Origin: Gammaproteobacteria bacterium
Lineage (GTDB): Bacteria; Pseudomonadota; Gammaproteobacteria; Pseudomonadales; JAUIKI01
NCBI GenBank assembly: GCA_030430875.1
Contig: JAUIKI010000020.1
Span: forward strand, 1 to 12,812
Reading direction: 5' to 3'
DNA length: 12,812 bases
Shown piece after piece: positions 7,197 to 12,812 of the stretch (positions within the stretch are counted from its first letter, which is position 1; every line of letters starts with the position of its first letter). Under the pieces are notes generated by a model, which worked only from the letters and a program-made list of their open reading frames with translations, made no database searches and was not told where the DNA came from. The position numbers and the translations under genes are program-made.

Positions 7197-8891
7197 ATGT
7201 CCGCCACACTTCGTTCGCTAAAAATCAGTTACGTCATTATCAAATGTCGTCTCATTGAATTACTACCTGAAGACCATCTACCAAAACCATTACAATTCTC
7301 CATCTGGCTTAGTAAGCGCTTTAGAAAACCCTCACAAAGTGATGGTGAGCGGCTACGACTTGCCTTGGAATCACTCGGTCCAGTGTTTGTAAAATTCGGT
7401 CAAATTCTGTCAACTCGACGTGATTTTATTCCAATAAACATTGCCGACGAAATTAAGCAATTACAAGACAATGTCAAACCGTTTCCAAACAAAATAGCTA
7501 TTAACATCATTGAAAAAGCCTTTAAAAAGCCAATTGGTGAAATTTTCAAAACATTTGATGAAAACCCTATAGCTTCAGCTTCAATCGCTCAAGTTTACCA
7601 AGCAACATTGTCAAGCGGTGAAGATGCCGTTGTCAAAATCATTCGCCCTAATATCAAAAAGATTATCCAAAAAGATATTAAAATTCTTTATCGCATTGCC
7701 AAATTAACTGAGCGATGGTGGTCTGAGGGGAAACGCCTACGTGCTCAAGAAGTTGTAGCTGAATTTGAACAAACTATTTTCAATGAACTGGATTTAATCC
7801 GTGAAGGTGCAAACACTTCACAACTGCGCCGTAACTTCAAAGAAACAACAGACTCAACTGACAAAAACAATGCGTTTCCTTTGCTGTATATTCCTAAAAT
7901 TTATTGGGATTACACCCATACTAACATCCTTGTCATGGAACATATACACGGCATTGCTGTAACCAATATTGATCTGCTGAATCAGCATCGAATTAACTTA
8001 AAAAAACTTTCTGAGCGTGGAGTGAAGATTTTTTTTACTCAGGTATTTAAACATAATTTCTTCCATGCTGACATGCATCCTGGCAACATTTTCGTCTCAG
8101 CTGAACACCCTGAAAATCCACAATACATCGCCGTTGACTGTGGCATCATAGGATCATTAACACCTGACGATCAAAACTATATTGCTCGAAATCTTCTTGC
8201 TTTTTTTAATCAAGACTATCACCAAGTTGCACAATTACACATTGAATGTGGCTGGGTTGGACCAGATACATCACTCACCGAATTTGAAGCAGACATTCGC
8301 AGTGTTTGTGAACCAATTTTTGCAAAACCTTTGAAAGATATTTCATTAGGGCAAATTTTGATACGGCTTTTCCAAATTTCCAGACGCCACAAAATGCAAA
8401 TTCAACCACAACTTATTTTGTTACAAAAAACCTTACTCAACATTGAAGGTTTGGGTCGCGAAATCTACCCCGAATTGGATTTATGGAACACTGCAAAACC
8501 ATTTCTTGAAGACTGGATGAAGCAACGCCTGCACCCTAAAGAGCTGTTTAAAAATTTCCAACAACATTCTCCGGCATGGCTAGATCAATTTCCACAGTTG
8601 CCACAAATTGCACTCAATGCCATTCAACAAATAAACACCATTGAAAAACAAGCAAAAACTCAACAAAAAACTCTAGAGCTATTACTGTCTAACATAACTG
8701 ACAAGCCAAAACTTAAATCAAGAAAAATAATTGGCCTAGGCATTATTGCATCCATCATATTATTTTATGGACTATTTTTAGCCAATGTTAACTTATCGGA
8801 ACCATTACTAAAACTCATTGAGCTTGACCCAAAACTATTGATTAGTTCAGCTGCAATCACAGTTTTTGGACTGTATTTGTTAAACACCTAA
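7197..8891 (+). CDS. ubiB: UbiB atypical kinase/ATPase of ubiquinone biosynthesis
   Basis: A 564-residue member of the UbiB/ADCK family, slightly longer than the ~546 residues of the E. coli protein. It has the KxGQ signature KFGQ at residues 66-69, the alanine/serine loop replacing the kinase G-loop (ASASIAQVYQA, 126-136), the ATP lysine in VVKIIRP (K147), the catalytic loop HADMHPGNIF (290-299) and the metal-binding DCG at 314-316, as in gammaproteobacterial UbiB. The C-terminus carries two hydrophobic helices (about 508-527 and 543-562) that anchor it in the inner membrane. It supports ubiquinone production, probably by an ATPase activity that helps extract lipid precursors. The start is 9 bases past ubiJ with a weak ribosome-binding site; the N-terminus aligns well with relatives, which supports it. 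Confidence 0.97.
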   Translation: MSATLRSLKISYVIIKCRLIELLPEDHLPKPLQFSIWLSKRFRKPSQSDGERLRLALESLGPVFVKFGQILSTRRDFIPINIADEIKQLQDNVKPFPNKIAINIIEKAFKKPIGEIFKTFDENPIASASIAQVYQATLSSGEDAVVKIIRPNIKKIIQKDIKILYRIAKLTERWWSEGKRLRAQEVVAEFEQTIFNELDLIREGANTSQLRRNFKETTDSTDKNNAFPLLYIPKIYWDYTHTNILVMEHIHGIAVTNIDLLNQHRINLKKLSERGVKIFFTQVFKHNFFHADMHPGNIFVSAEHPENPQYIAVDCGIIGSLTPDDQNYIARNLLAFFNQDYHQVAQLHIECGWVGPDTSLTEFEADIRSVCEPIFAKPLKDISLGQILIRLFQISRRHKMQIQPQLILLQKTLLNIEGLGREIYPELDLWNTAKPFLEDWMKQRLHPKELFKNFQQHSPAWLDQFPQLPQIALNAIQQINTIEKQAKTQQKTLELLLSNITDKPKLKSRKIIGLGIIASIILFYGLFLANVNLSEPLLKLIELDPKLLISSAAITVFGLYLLNT

Positions 8892-8913
8892 TTAACTTTC
8901 AAAGGAACTTAAG

Positions 8914-9207
8914 ATGAATGACATATTACAAATTATTTCTAATACACTAGAACAACGTAAAGCAGTTGACTCAGAGAAATCTTATGTTGCTTCCTTGTAC
9001 CAAAAAGGTCTTAATAAAATTCTTGAAAAAGTAGGTGAAGAAGCTACCGAAGTTATTTTAGCAGCACGTGACGCCGAAGTATCAGGTGAAAAAAACGAAC
9101 TCGTTCATGAAGTTGCTGACTTATGGTTTCACACCATGGTGACACTGTCCTATTTGAATGTTGACTTTAATGATGTATTAGCAGAACTTGCAAAACGTCA
9201 TAAATAA
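8914..9207 (+). CDS. hisE: Phosphoribosyl-ATP pyrophosphatase
   Basis: A 97-residue all-alpha MazG-like enzyme that hydrolyses phosphoribosyl-ATP to phosphoribosyl-AMP, the second step of histidine synthesis. Metal-binding motifs are clear: EKVGEEATE at 38-46 and HEVADLWFH at 65-73; SYVASLYQKGLNKI (23-36) is also family-typical. It is a little shorter at the C-terminus than the ~110-residue Pseudomonas protein. An AAGGA ribosome-binding site lies about 8 bases upstream, and it starts 22 bases after ubiB, so it is likely the last gene of the ubi transcript. In Pseudomonas-type genomes hisI and hisE follow ubiB and precede tatABC; here neither hisI nor tat genes are present at this place. Confidence 0.96.
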   Translation: MNDILQIISNTLEQRKAVDSEKSYVASLYQKGLNKILEKVGEEATEVILAARDAEVSGEKNELVHEVADLWFHTMVTLSYLNVDFNDVLAELAKRHK

Positions 9208-9258
9208 CCTCATATAAAACAAACAAACTTGCATCATTTTAAACAAGAGCACACAAGT

Positions 9259-9275
9259 TGAGACCATTGCATTAA
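9259..9275 (+). repeat. 17-bp dispersed repeat, copy 2
   Basis: Second exact copy of TGAGACCATTGCATTAA, found also at 4135-4151. It directly abuts the dyad at 9276-9304 and so lies just upstream of the ppa promoter. Its TGCATTA end can also pair with TAATGCA at 9308-9314, nesting the dyad in a longer imperfect inverted repeat, a shape seen in decayed small transposable elements. Confidence 0.6.
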
Positions 9276-9304
9276 AAGTTAGTTTAAATAGCCTAAACTA
9301 ACTT
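9276..9304. repeat. Perfect 11-bp inverted repeat in the ppa promoter
   Basis: AAGTTAGTTTA (9276-9286) and TAAACTAACTT (9294-9304) are exact reverse complements separated by seven bases, AATAGCC. The dyad covers the putative -35 element and most of the spacer of the ppa promoter, the place for a repressor. It could also be a hairpin ending hisE transcription, but no T run follows. Confidence 0.7.
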
Positions 9305-9311
9305 GTATAAT
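9283..9311 (+). promoter_or_regulatory. Promoter of ppa
   Basis: A perfect TATAAT lies at 9306-9311, 32 bases before the ppa start, with TTTAAA (9283-9288, four of six matches to TTGACA) exactly 17 bases upstream. The consensus -10 suggests a strong promoter, fitting an abundant housekeeping enzyme. Confidence 0.65.
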
Positions 9312-9343
9312 GCATTCTTTGAACGAAAAGAGGCTTATGATTC

Positions 9344-9865
9344 ATGACTTTCTCCACTATTTCTCCCGGGAAAAATCCCCCTGATGACATCAACGTTATT
9401 ATTGAAATCCCTGCTAACAGTCCACCTGTCAAATATGAAGTGGATAAAGACAGTGGTGCTATTTGTGTCGATCGATTCATGGCAACAGCTATGTTTTATC
9501 CTTGCAATTATGGCTACATTCCACAAACACTATCTGAAGATGGTGACCCAATTGATGTGTTGGTCGTGACCCCTCATCCAATCATCAGCGGCTCTATGAT
9601 TCGTTGTCGTCCGGTTGGCGTATTAATGATGAGCGATGAATCAGGCAAAGACTCTAAGTTGCTTGCTGTGCCATTTGACAAGCTGACAACCCAATATACT
9701 AACGTTAAAGAAATTAGTGATTTACCTGAAATTTTGATTAATCAAATTGTTCACTTCTTTGAGCATTACAAAGATTTGGAAACTGGCAAATGGGTTAAAG
9801 TGGACGGCTGGGCTGATAGCAAAGCGGCTAAAGAAGAAATCATGAAGGCCATTGCTAACGGATAG
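9344..9865 (+). CDS. ppa: Inorganic pyrophosphatase, family I
   Basis: A 173-residue soluble enzyme that hydrolyses pyrophosphate to two phosphates and so pulls biosynthetic reactions forward. All active-site residues of the E. coli enzyme are found shifted by one: E21, K30, E32, R44, Y56, D66, D68, D71 (in DGDPIDVL, 66-73), D98, D103, K105, Y142 and K143. The [16 protein letters not shown] stretch (45-60) is a family hallmark. The start has AGAGG about 10 bases upstream; an ATG seven bases earlier is out of frame. It has its own promoter and is convergent with parA, with a hairpin between. Secure assignment. Confidence 0.98.
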   Translation: MTFSTISPGKNPPDDINVIIEIPANSPPVKYEVDKDSGAICVDRFMATAMFYPCNYGYIPQTLSEDGDPIDVLVVTPHPIISGSMIRCRPVGVLMMSDESGKDSKLLAVPFDKLTTQYTNVKEISDLPEILINQIVHFFEHYKDLETGKWVKVDGWADSKAAKEEIMKAIANG

Positions 9866-9883
9866 TCACTGCAAAAATCTCAA

Positions 9884-9919
9884 TTTGATAGAGCAAGTGA
9901 ACATCCATGCTCTATCAAA
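9884..9919. terminator. Hairpin between convergent ppa and parA
   Basis: TTTGATAGAGCA (9884-9895) and TGCTCTATCAAA (9908-9919) form a perfect 12-bp stem with a 12-nt loop. It sits 19 bases after ppa and 6 bases after parA on the other strand, so it can serve both. The T tract is poor on the plus strand; on the minus strand a short run of T follows within ten bases. Confidence 0.65.
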
Positions 9920-9925
9920 CTCTCA

Positions 9926-10696
9926 TTAAGATAGTTCTTCAAATAATTCAAGCAACTCCTCGGTTAATCGATGATTTGGCGCAAAATGAATCATCGGTTT
10001 ATGTTGTTCATGAGACTCACGCATTTTCACAGAACTTGATAGATATGAACTTAACACAGGTAATCTTTCTTCAATGAGCTCATCGACTATTTGTTGTGGA
10101 AAATTAGCACGAGCCTGAAACTGATTCACCACGATGCCTTCAATCTCAAGATCTGGGTTATGATCATCACGAATTTCGGCAATATGTTCAATCACTCGAT
10201 ATAATGCTTTTCGAGAAAAATCATCACAATCAAAAGGAATAATACAACTTTCAGCAGCAATCAATGCTGACATGGTGTAAAAATTCAAAGCAGGCGCTGT
10301 ATCGATATAAATCACATCATAATCTTCGCTTAATACTTTCAATGTATCTCTTAGCTTATATATCTTATGCTTTGCCATCAACTTATCTTCAATTTCATTG
10401 AGTTCATCATGAGAGGCTATAACATCTAAGTTAGGATAAGGTGACGGCGTCACAAAGCTTTGTGGTTGATCTGAAATAATCCGAAATTGCAAAACCTGCA
10501 AGAAAAAATCACCAATATCTTTTTCGATTACATCAAGATCTTGCCCGAGAAGATAGTGAGTTGAGTTGCATTGCGGATCCAGATCGATCAACAGGGTCGA
10601 CAACCCGGCCCCCGCCAGGCCGCTGCCCAGGTTGATAGCGGTGGTTGTCTTGCCGACACCACCCTTTTGGTTCGCAATGCAAATCGTTCGGTTCAT
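9926..10696 (-). CDS. parA: ParA-family ATPase, hybrid of two sources
   Basis: A 256-residue chromosome-partitioning type ATPase with an intact reading frame. Deviant Walker A KGGVGKTT is at residues 11-18, Walker A' LLIDLDPQCNST at 35-46, and Walker B DVIYIDTAP at 127-135. From about residue 44 the protein follows the Pseudomonas-type ParA pattern (LNFYTMSALIAAESCIIPFD, EGIVVNQFQARA, LSSSVKMRESH). The first ~43 residues (MNRTICIANQKGGVGK, NLGSGLAGAGLSTLL) differ from that subfamily's usual start and use other codons: 32 of codons 1-43 end in G or C, against 14 of the next 43. The window's base composition changes at the same place. The gene is thus probably a join of two parA genes at their shared IDLDPQ-NST motif. 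As drawn it might still encode a working protein. No parB follows; ppa is downstream and convergent. Confidence 0.85.
   Translation of the reverse strand: MNRTICIANQKGGVGKTTTAINLGSGLAGAGLSTLLIDLDPQCNSTHYLLGQDLDVIEKDIGDFFLQVLQFRIISDQPQSFVTPSPYPNLDVIASHDELNEIEDKLMAKHKIYKLRDTLKVLSEDYDVIYIDTAPALNFYTMSALIAAESCIIPFDCDDFSRKALYRVIEHIAEIRDDHNPDLEIEGIVVNQFQARANFPQQIVDELIEERLPVLSSYLSSSVKMRESHEQHKPMIHFAPNHRLTEELLELFEELS
10560..10590. other. Probable junction between two genomes
   Basis: Left of here the DNA is AT-rich, right of here GC-rich, and the codon bias of parA flips. The junction region encodes the conserved D-L-D-P-Q-C-N-S-T of ParA and contains GGATCC (10575-10580) and a nearby GATCGATC. Microhomology through the conserved motif would allow a misassembly, a chimeric clone or amplicon, or a recombination. 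Exact position cannot be set from one sequence. Confidence 0.7.
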
Positions 10697-10706
10697 CCCA
10701 TTGTGA

Positions 10707-10721
10707 CTAGCAAACAGCTAG
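10707..10721. promoter_or_regulatory. Dyad upstream of the parA start
   Basis: CTAGC and GCTAG flank AAACA, a perfect 5-bp dyad whose nearest end is 11 bases from the parA ATG. ParA-type proteins often repress their own promoters at such dyads, or this could be a weak hairpin in the leader. Short, so it may be chance. Confidence 0.3.
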
Positions 10722-11024
10722 CACCATCCTTGGCTCATCACAAACTGTCGGTGGCTGGACAATTGATCGTCACGCCCGCAAAAACGAACGGCCGACAGGA
10801 ACCTGGACGTGATACCACGTTTGGTGTTTCGAACAAACGGCAATCACGTGAAAACATCGTTTGCTGGCAATTGGGAAGTAGCAATTAAAGCCTGGAATCT
10901 CCCATGCCTGGAACCGTTCCCTGCAAAGTCTGGATGATATTGCGCAACTGCCCCAGGCCTGCCCTTACAGAAACCCGGTTTGTCATGGTCCGCTACCGAG
11001 GCCTTGCCAAGAGTTGACTCCACA

Positions 11025-11040
11025 TGGAATCCAGATTCCA
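11025..11040. repeat. 16-bp palindrome in the parA upstream region
   Basis: TGGAATC (11025-11031) and GATTCCA (11034-11040) are exact reverse complements around CA. Size and symmetry suit a dimeric DNA-binding protein site, but no gene start lies close to it. Confidence 0.4.
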
Positions 11041-11753
11041 CCGAAACGACCACACTACATCACTTGCGTATTGCGATCGGCAACAGCCTCGCATGGCGAG
11101 CATTGCACCGGTTTGCCCGTCAGTGTTTGCAAAGAGAATGGATAAAAATTCTCCGTTTGAAGGTATGCGTTCGTCACACGGCCGGTGTTGCGGCTCGCCA
11201 AACACAACGGAGCCAATTCGATTTCTGCCAGTTTTCTCAAATGGCACCGATCAACGGCAGATTCGGGATAACAGCGAGGATAGCGCAAGACTGGAAAACC
11301 TCCTGCAACTCCTCCTGCAACGCAACTTGACTGCTCGGAAATCCAATTGCAATTCAGGCAGTAAGTGATTCCCCCCAATCGTTGCGGGTAGCTCGATAAG
11401 GCGTCCAGACGCTAACCGTTTGCCGAGAACCAACCCTCCACAGATCGATTCGAACTGGAATCGAGTTGTCAGGGCCTTTCCTAAAGGCATTTGGCATGGT
11501 CGGTTGAATTTATTGCATCATTGTTCCAACCAAAGCGGATGGATGTTTGAGGGGCGTCGTCACTGGCAGGCATTCACTCCGGAACCCAGCGCGAAGCACC
11601 GAACCAAGCCAAGCGATACAGGAACGCGGTGGAGTGCCTGGCGATCGGAACGCCTGGCAAATTTCAATGTCCGACCCGGTCCTTTTTCTGGTCGCTCTTA
11701 CCAGGGAATAAGACTCTGGAGTGATCCGGCCTCGTTATAAGTAAACACAATCC

Positions 11754-11769
11754 CGTTCCACGTGAAACC
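11754..11769 (+). promoter_or_regulatory. parS-like centromere site 1
   Basis: CGTTCCACGTGAAACC matches the conserved ParB-binding parS consensus TGTTNCACGTGAAACA everywhere except the first and last base. It lies about 1.06 kb upstream of the parA start and just past the end of the DUF1015 gene. Such sites usually cluster near the replication origin beside parAB. Confidence 0.8.
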
Positions 11770-11792
11770 AAGCAAGACAGGTAAACTATTCC

Positions 11793-11808
11793 TGTTTCAC
11801 GTGGAACC
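11793..11808 (-). promoter_or_regulatory. parS-like centromere site 2
   Basis: TGTTTCACGTGGAACC; its reverse complement fits TGTTNCACGTGAAACA at all defined positions but one. It is inverted relative to site 1, with centres 39 bases apart, so the two form a 14-bp inverted repeat (11755-11768 and 11794-11807). Two near-consensus copies so close together are very unlikely by chance. Confidence 0.8.
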
Positions 11809-11878
11809 GAGGCAAACGGGGAAACAAGGGAAAGATGCATATTCGCAATCAAGACCCGTTTATTGTCCAAGGGCCTGC

Positions 11879-12812
11879 TTATGAGTCGAGCGGGTTGAAC
11901 AACAACCCACTCAACATTTTGGGATAGAAGTAGGTACTTTTGGCCGGCATCCGTTCGCCGTGTTCACTGATGGCGCGAACATGATCCAGTGTAGCGGGCA
12001 TCACGATACAACCGAGGTTGAACGGCTGGCCACTGCCCTGCTGGCCAGTGGCATCGCGTCCTTCCCCATCGCCATCTCGAAGCGCCGATTCAACCAGGTC
12101 CAATTCCCGTACATACAGTGGAGTTGGCAGATCCTGGTAGCCCAGCAGGTCATCCATTACCAGTTTGTGGAGCAACGCTACGCCCAACGACCTCCATTCC
12201 TCACTGCGATCGGCCATCAAGCGATCCATTCGCGCACGCCCAGCCTCGGTCAGACGCGCCATGATCCAGGTATCATCGGCGCGGCAATAGAATCCCATGG
12301 TTGACTGCCGGTCCTCCAGTTCGACGCGGGCCCAGATATCTTCGGCCAACCGGGTACCGGTTCCGACCCGTTCACAGTCAAAACTCTCGCCCAGCTGATC
12401 CACCAGTTCCGTCGACGTGATTGGCTGGACGCCGCGGAATAATCGATGTGTGGGGAGTACGATCATCCCCGGATCATCCATGCTGACACAGGACATCAGG
12501 ACGTAATCGGTGGGGTGGTCACGCTCCCCGGGGTGTTGCTGACGGTATTGTTGTTGGATGTTGAGCGCCGTTTCGTACCGATGATGTCCGTCAGCGATGA
12601 ACAGAGGTTTTGCGCCCATCACCGACGCGGCTTTGGAAATCGCGGTCGGGTCGGTGACCAGCCACAGTTCGTGCACAACTCCCAGGTGATCAGTCGCGGT
12701 CAGCGGTGTGTTGTCACCGATCGCCGTCTCCAGGATTTCCTGGGCTTCATTTTCAGGGTCCGGATAGATACTGAAAATTGGACTGAGGTTAGCCTGGCAG
12801 GCCGTCATCAAT
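11879..12812 (-). CDS. DUF1015 family protein, N-terminus missing
   Basis: The frame stays open to the right edge, so the 310 or so codons seen are the C-terminal three quarters of a family whose members are commonly a little over 400 residues; any start codon near the edge is only apparent. The hallmark ADGHHRYETAL begins about 73 residues into the visible part, with conserved context before it (LWLVTDPTAI, GAKPLFI) and after it (TDYVLMSCVSMDDPGMIVLPTHRLF). The C-terminal PKMLSGLLFNPLD also fits. Members are soluble and of unproven function, often annotated beside serine or phosphoserine metabolism genes in other bacteria; no such gene is seen here. Codon use is GC-rich, like the first part of parA and unlike everything left of 10,570. 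The taxon is uncertain; planctomycete is a guess. Confidence 0.85.
   Translation of the reverse strand, partial: LMTACQANLSPIFSIYPDPENEAQEILETAIGDNTPLTATDHLGVVHELWLVTDPTAISKAASVMGAKPLFIADGHHRYETALNIQQQYRQQHPGERDHPTDYVLMSCVSMDDPGMIVLPTHRLFRGVQPITSTELVDQLGESFDCERVGTGTRLAEDIWARVELEDRQSTMGFYCRADDTWIMARLTEAGRARMDRLMADRSEEWRSLGVALLHKLVMDDLLGYQDLPTPLYVRELDLVESALRDGDGEGRDATGQQGSGQPFNLGCIVMPATLDHVRAISEHGERMPAKSTYFYPKMLSGLLFNPLDS

Larger units (their letters stand above)
10697..11878. other. Gene-poor 1.2-kb region between parA and DUF1015 gene
   Basis: Six-frame reading shows only overlapping frames of about 70-115 codons on both strands, rich in Cys, Arg, Ser and His, with no domain I recognise and no good ribosome-binding sites; I treat them as non-coding. 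What it does hold: a dyad just ahead of parA (10707-10721), a 16-bp palindrome (11025-11040), a short tandem repeat, CCTCCTGCAAC twice with period 12 (11299-11321), and two parS-like sites (11754-11808). No tRNA, rRNA or other RNA gene was recognised. Upstream regulatory DNA of parA and a centromere are the only roles I can suggest. Confidence 0.5.

Noticed and set aside
10441..10453. Palindrome GTGACGGCGTCAC inside parA
   Set aside because: Lies within well-conserved coding sequence; short enough to be chance and with no promoter context.
10840..10856. Third parS-like site around CACGTG at 10845-10850
   Set aside because: Only the CACGTGAAA part fits; about 10 of 16 positions agree and the left half is wrong.
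11440..11465. TTCGAA with flanking GATTC/GAATC, resembling a tRNA T-arm
   Set aside because: No acceptor stem, D-arm or anticodon arm can be placed around it on either strand.
10700..11870. Many frames of 70-115 codons on both strands between parA and the DUF1015 gene
   Set aside because: They overlap one another in all frames, lack ribosome-binding sites and recognisable domains, and have odd amino-acid composition; typical chance frames in GC-richer non-coding DNA.

Overview
The window joins two stretches of DNA that look unlike each other. Positions 1 to about 10,570 are AT-rich with a conserved gammaproteobacterial gene content: obg-rpmA-rplU, a ferric-iron ABC transporter pair, a TMEM165/GDT1-type cation exporter, the ubiquinone operon ubiE-ubiJ-ubiB followed by hisE, ppa, and the body of a Pseudomonas-type ParA. 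The gene order ubiE-ubiJ-ubiB-hisE and the ParA body point to a free-living, respiring gammaproteobacterium. I cannot name the genus. From about 10,575 to the end the DNA is GC-richer and carries the first ~43 codons of a parA gene, a ~1.2 kb stretch without a convincing gene but with two parS-like centromere sites, and most of a DUF1015-family gene. This part resembles DNA of another lineage; a planctomycete is my best guess, without proof.

Layout. 1-947 (minus strand): Obg GTPase start, then ribosomal proteins L27 and L21 with a promoter and a terminator. 1250-3873 (minus): permease and lipoprotein of an Fe(III) transporter, transcribed lipoprotein first, with a Fur-box-like site ahead of it and no ATPase gene in view. 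4272-4829 (minus): small six-helix Mn/Ca exporter. 5073-5540 (plus): unassigned protein, possibly SUKH/SMI1-KNR4-like. 5803-9207 (plus): ubiE, ubiJ, ubiB (overlapping or closely spaced) and hisE. 9344-9865 (plus): inorganic pyrophosphatase behind a strong-looking promoter with an 11-bp dyad in it. 9926-10696 (minus): parA, convergent with ppa, with a hairpin between them. 10697-11878: gene-poor, with parS sites. 11879-12812 (minus): DUF1015 protein, cut by the window end.

The main observation is that parA is a hybrid. Codons 1-43 have 32 G/C third positions and the next 43 have 14. The switch falls at the conserved IDLDPQCNST motif, in frame, and coincides with the base-composition border of the whole window. 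Together with parS sites lying only on the GC-rich side, this suggests that two different chromosomes' parA loci were joined, either by assembly or library chimerism (more likely) or by a real recombination. I did not find an evidently new biological system; the secondary leads are the ppa-promoter dyad, a 17-bp dispersed repeat and the orphan SUKH-like gene.
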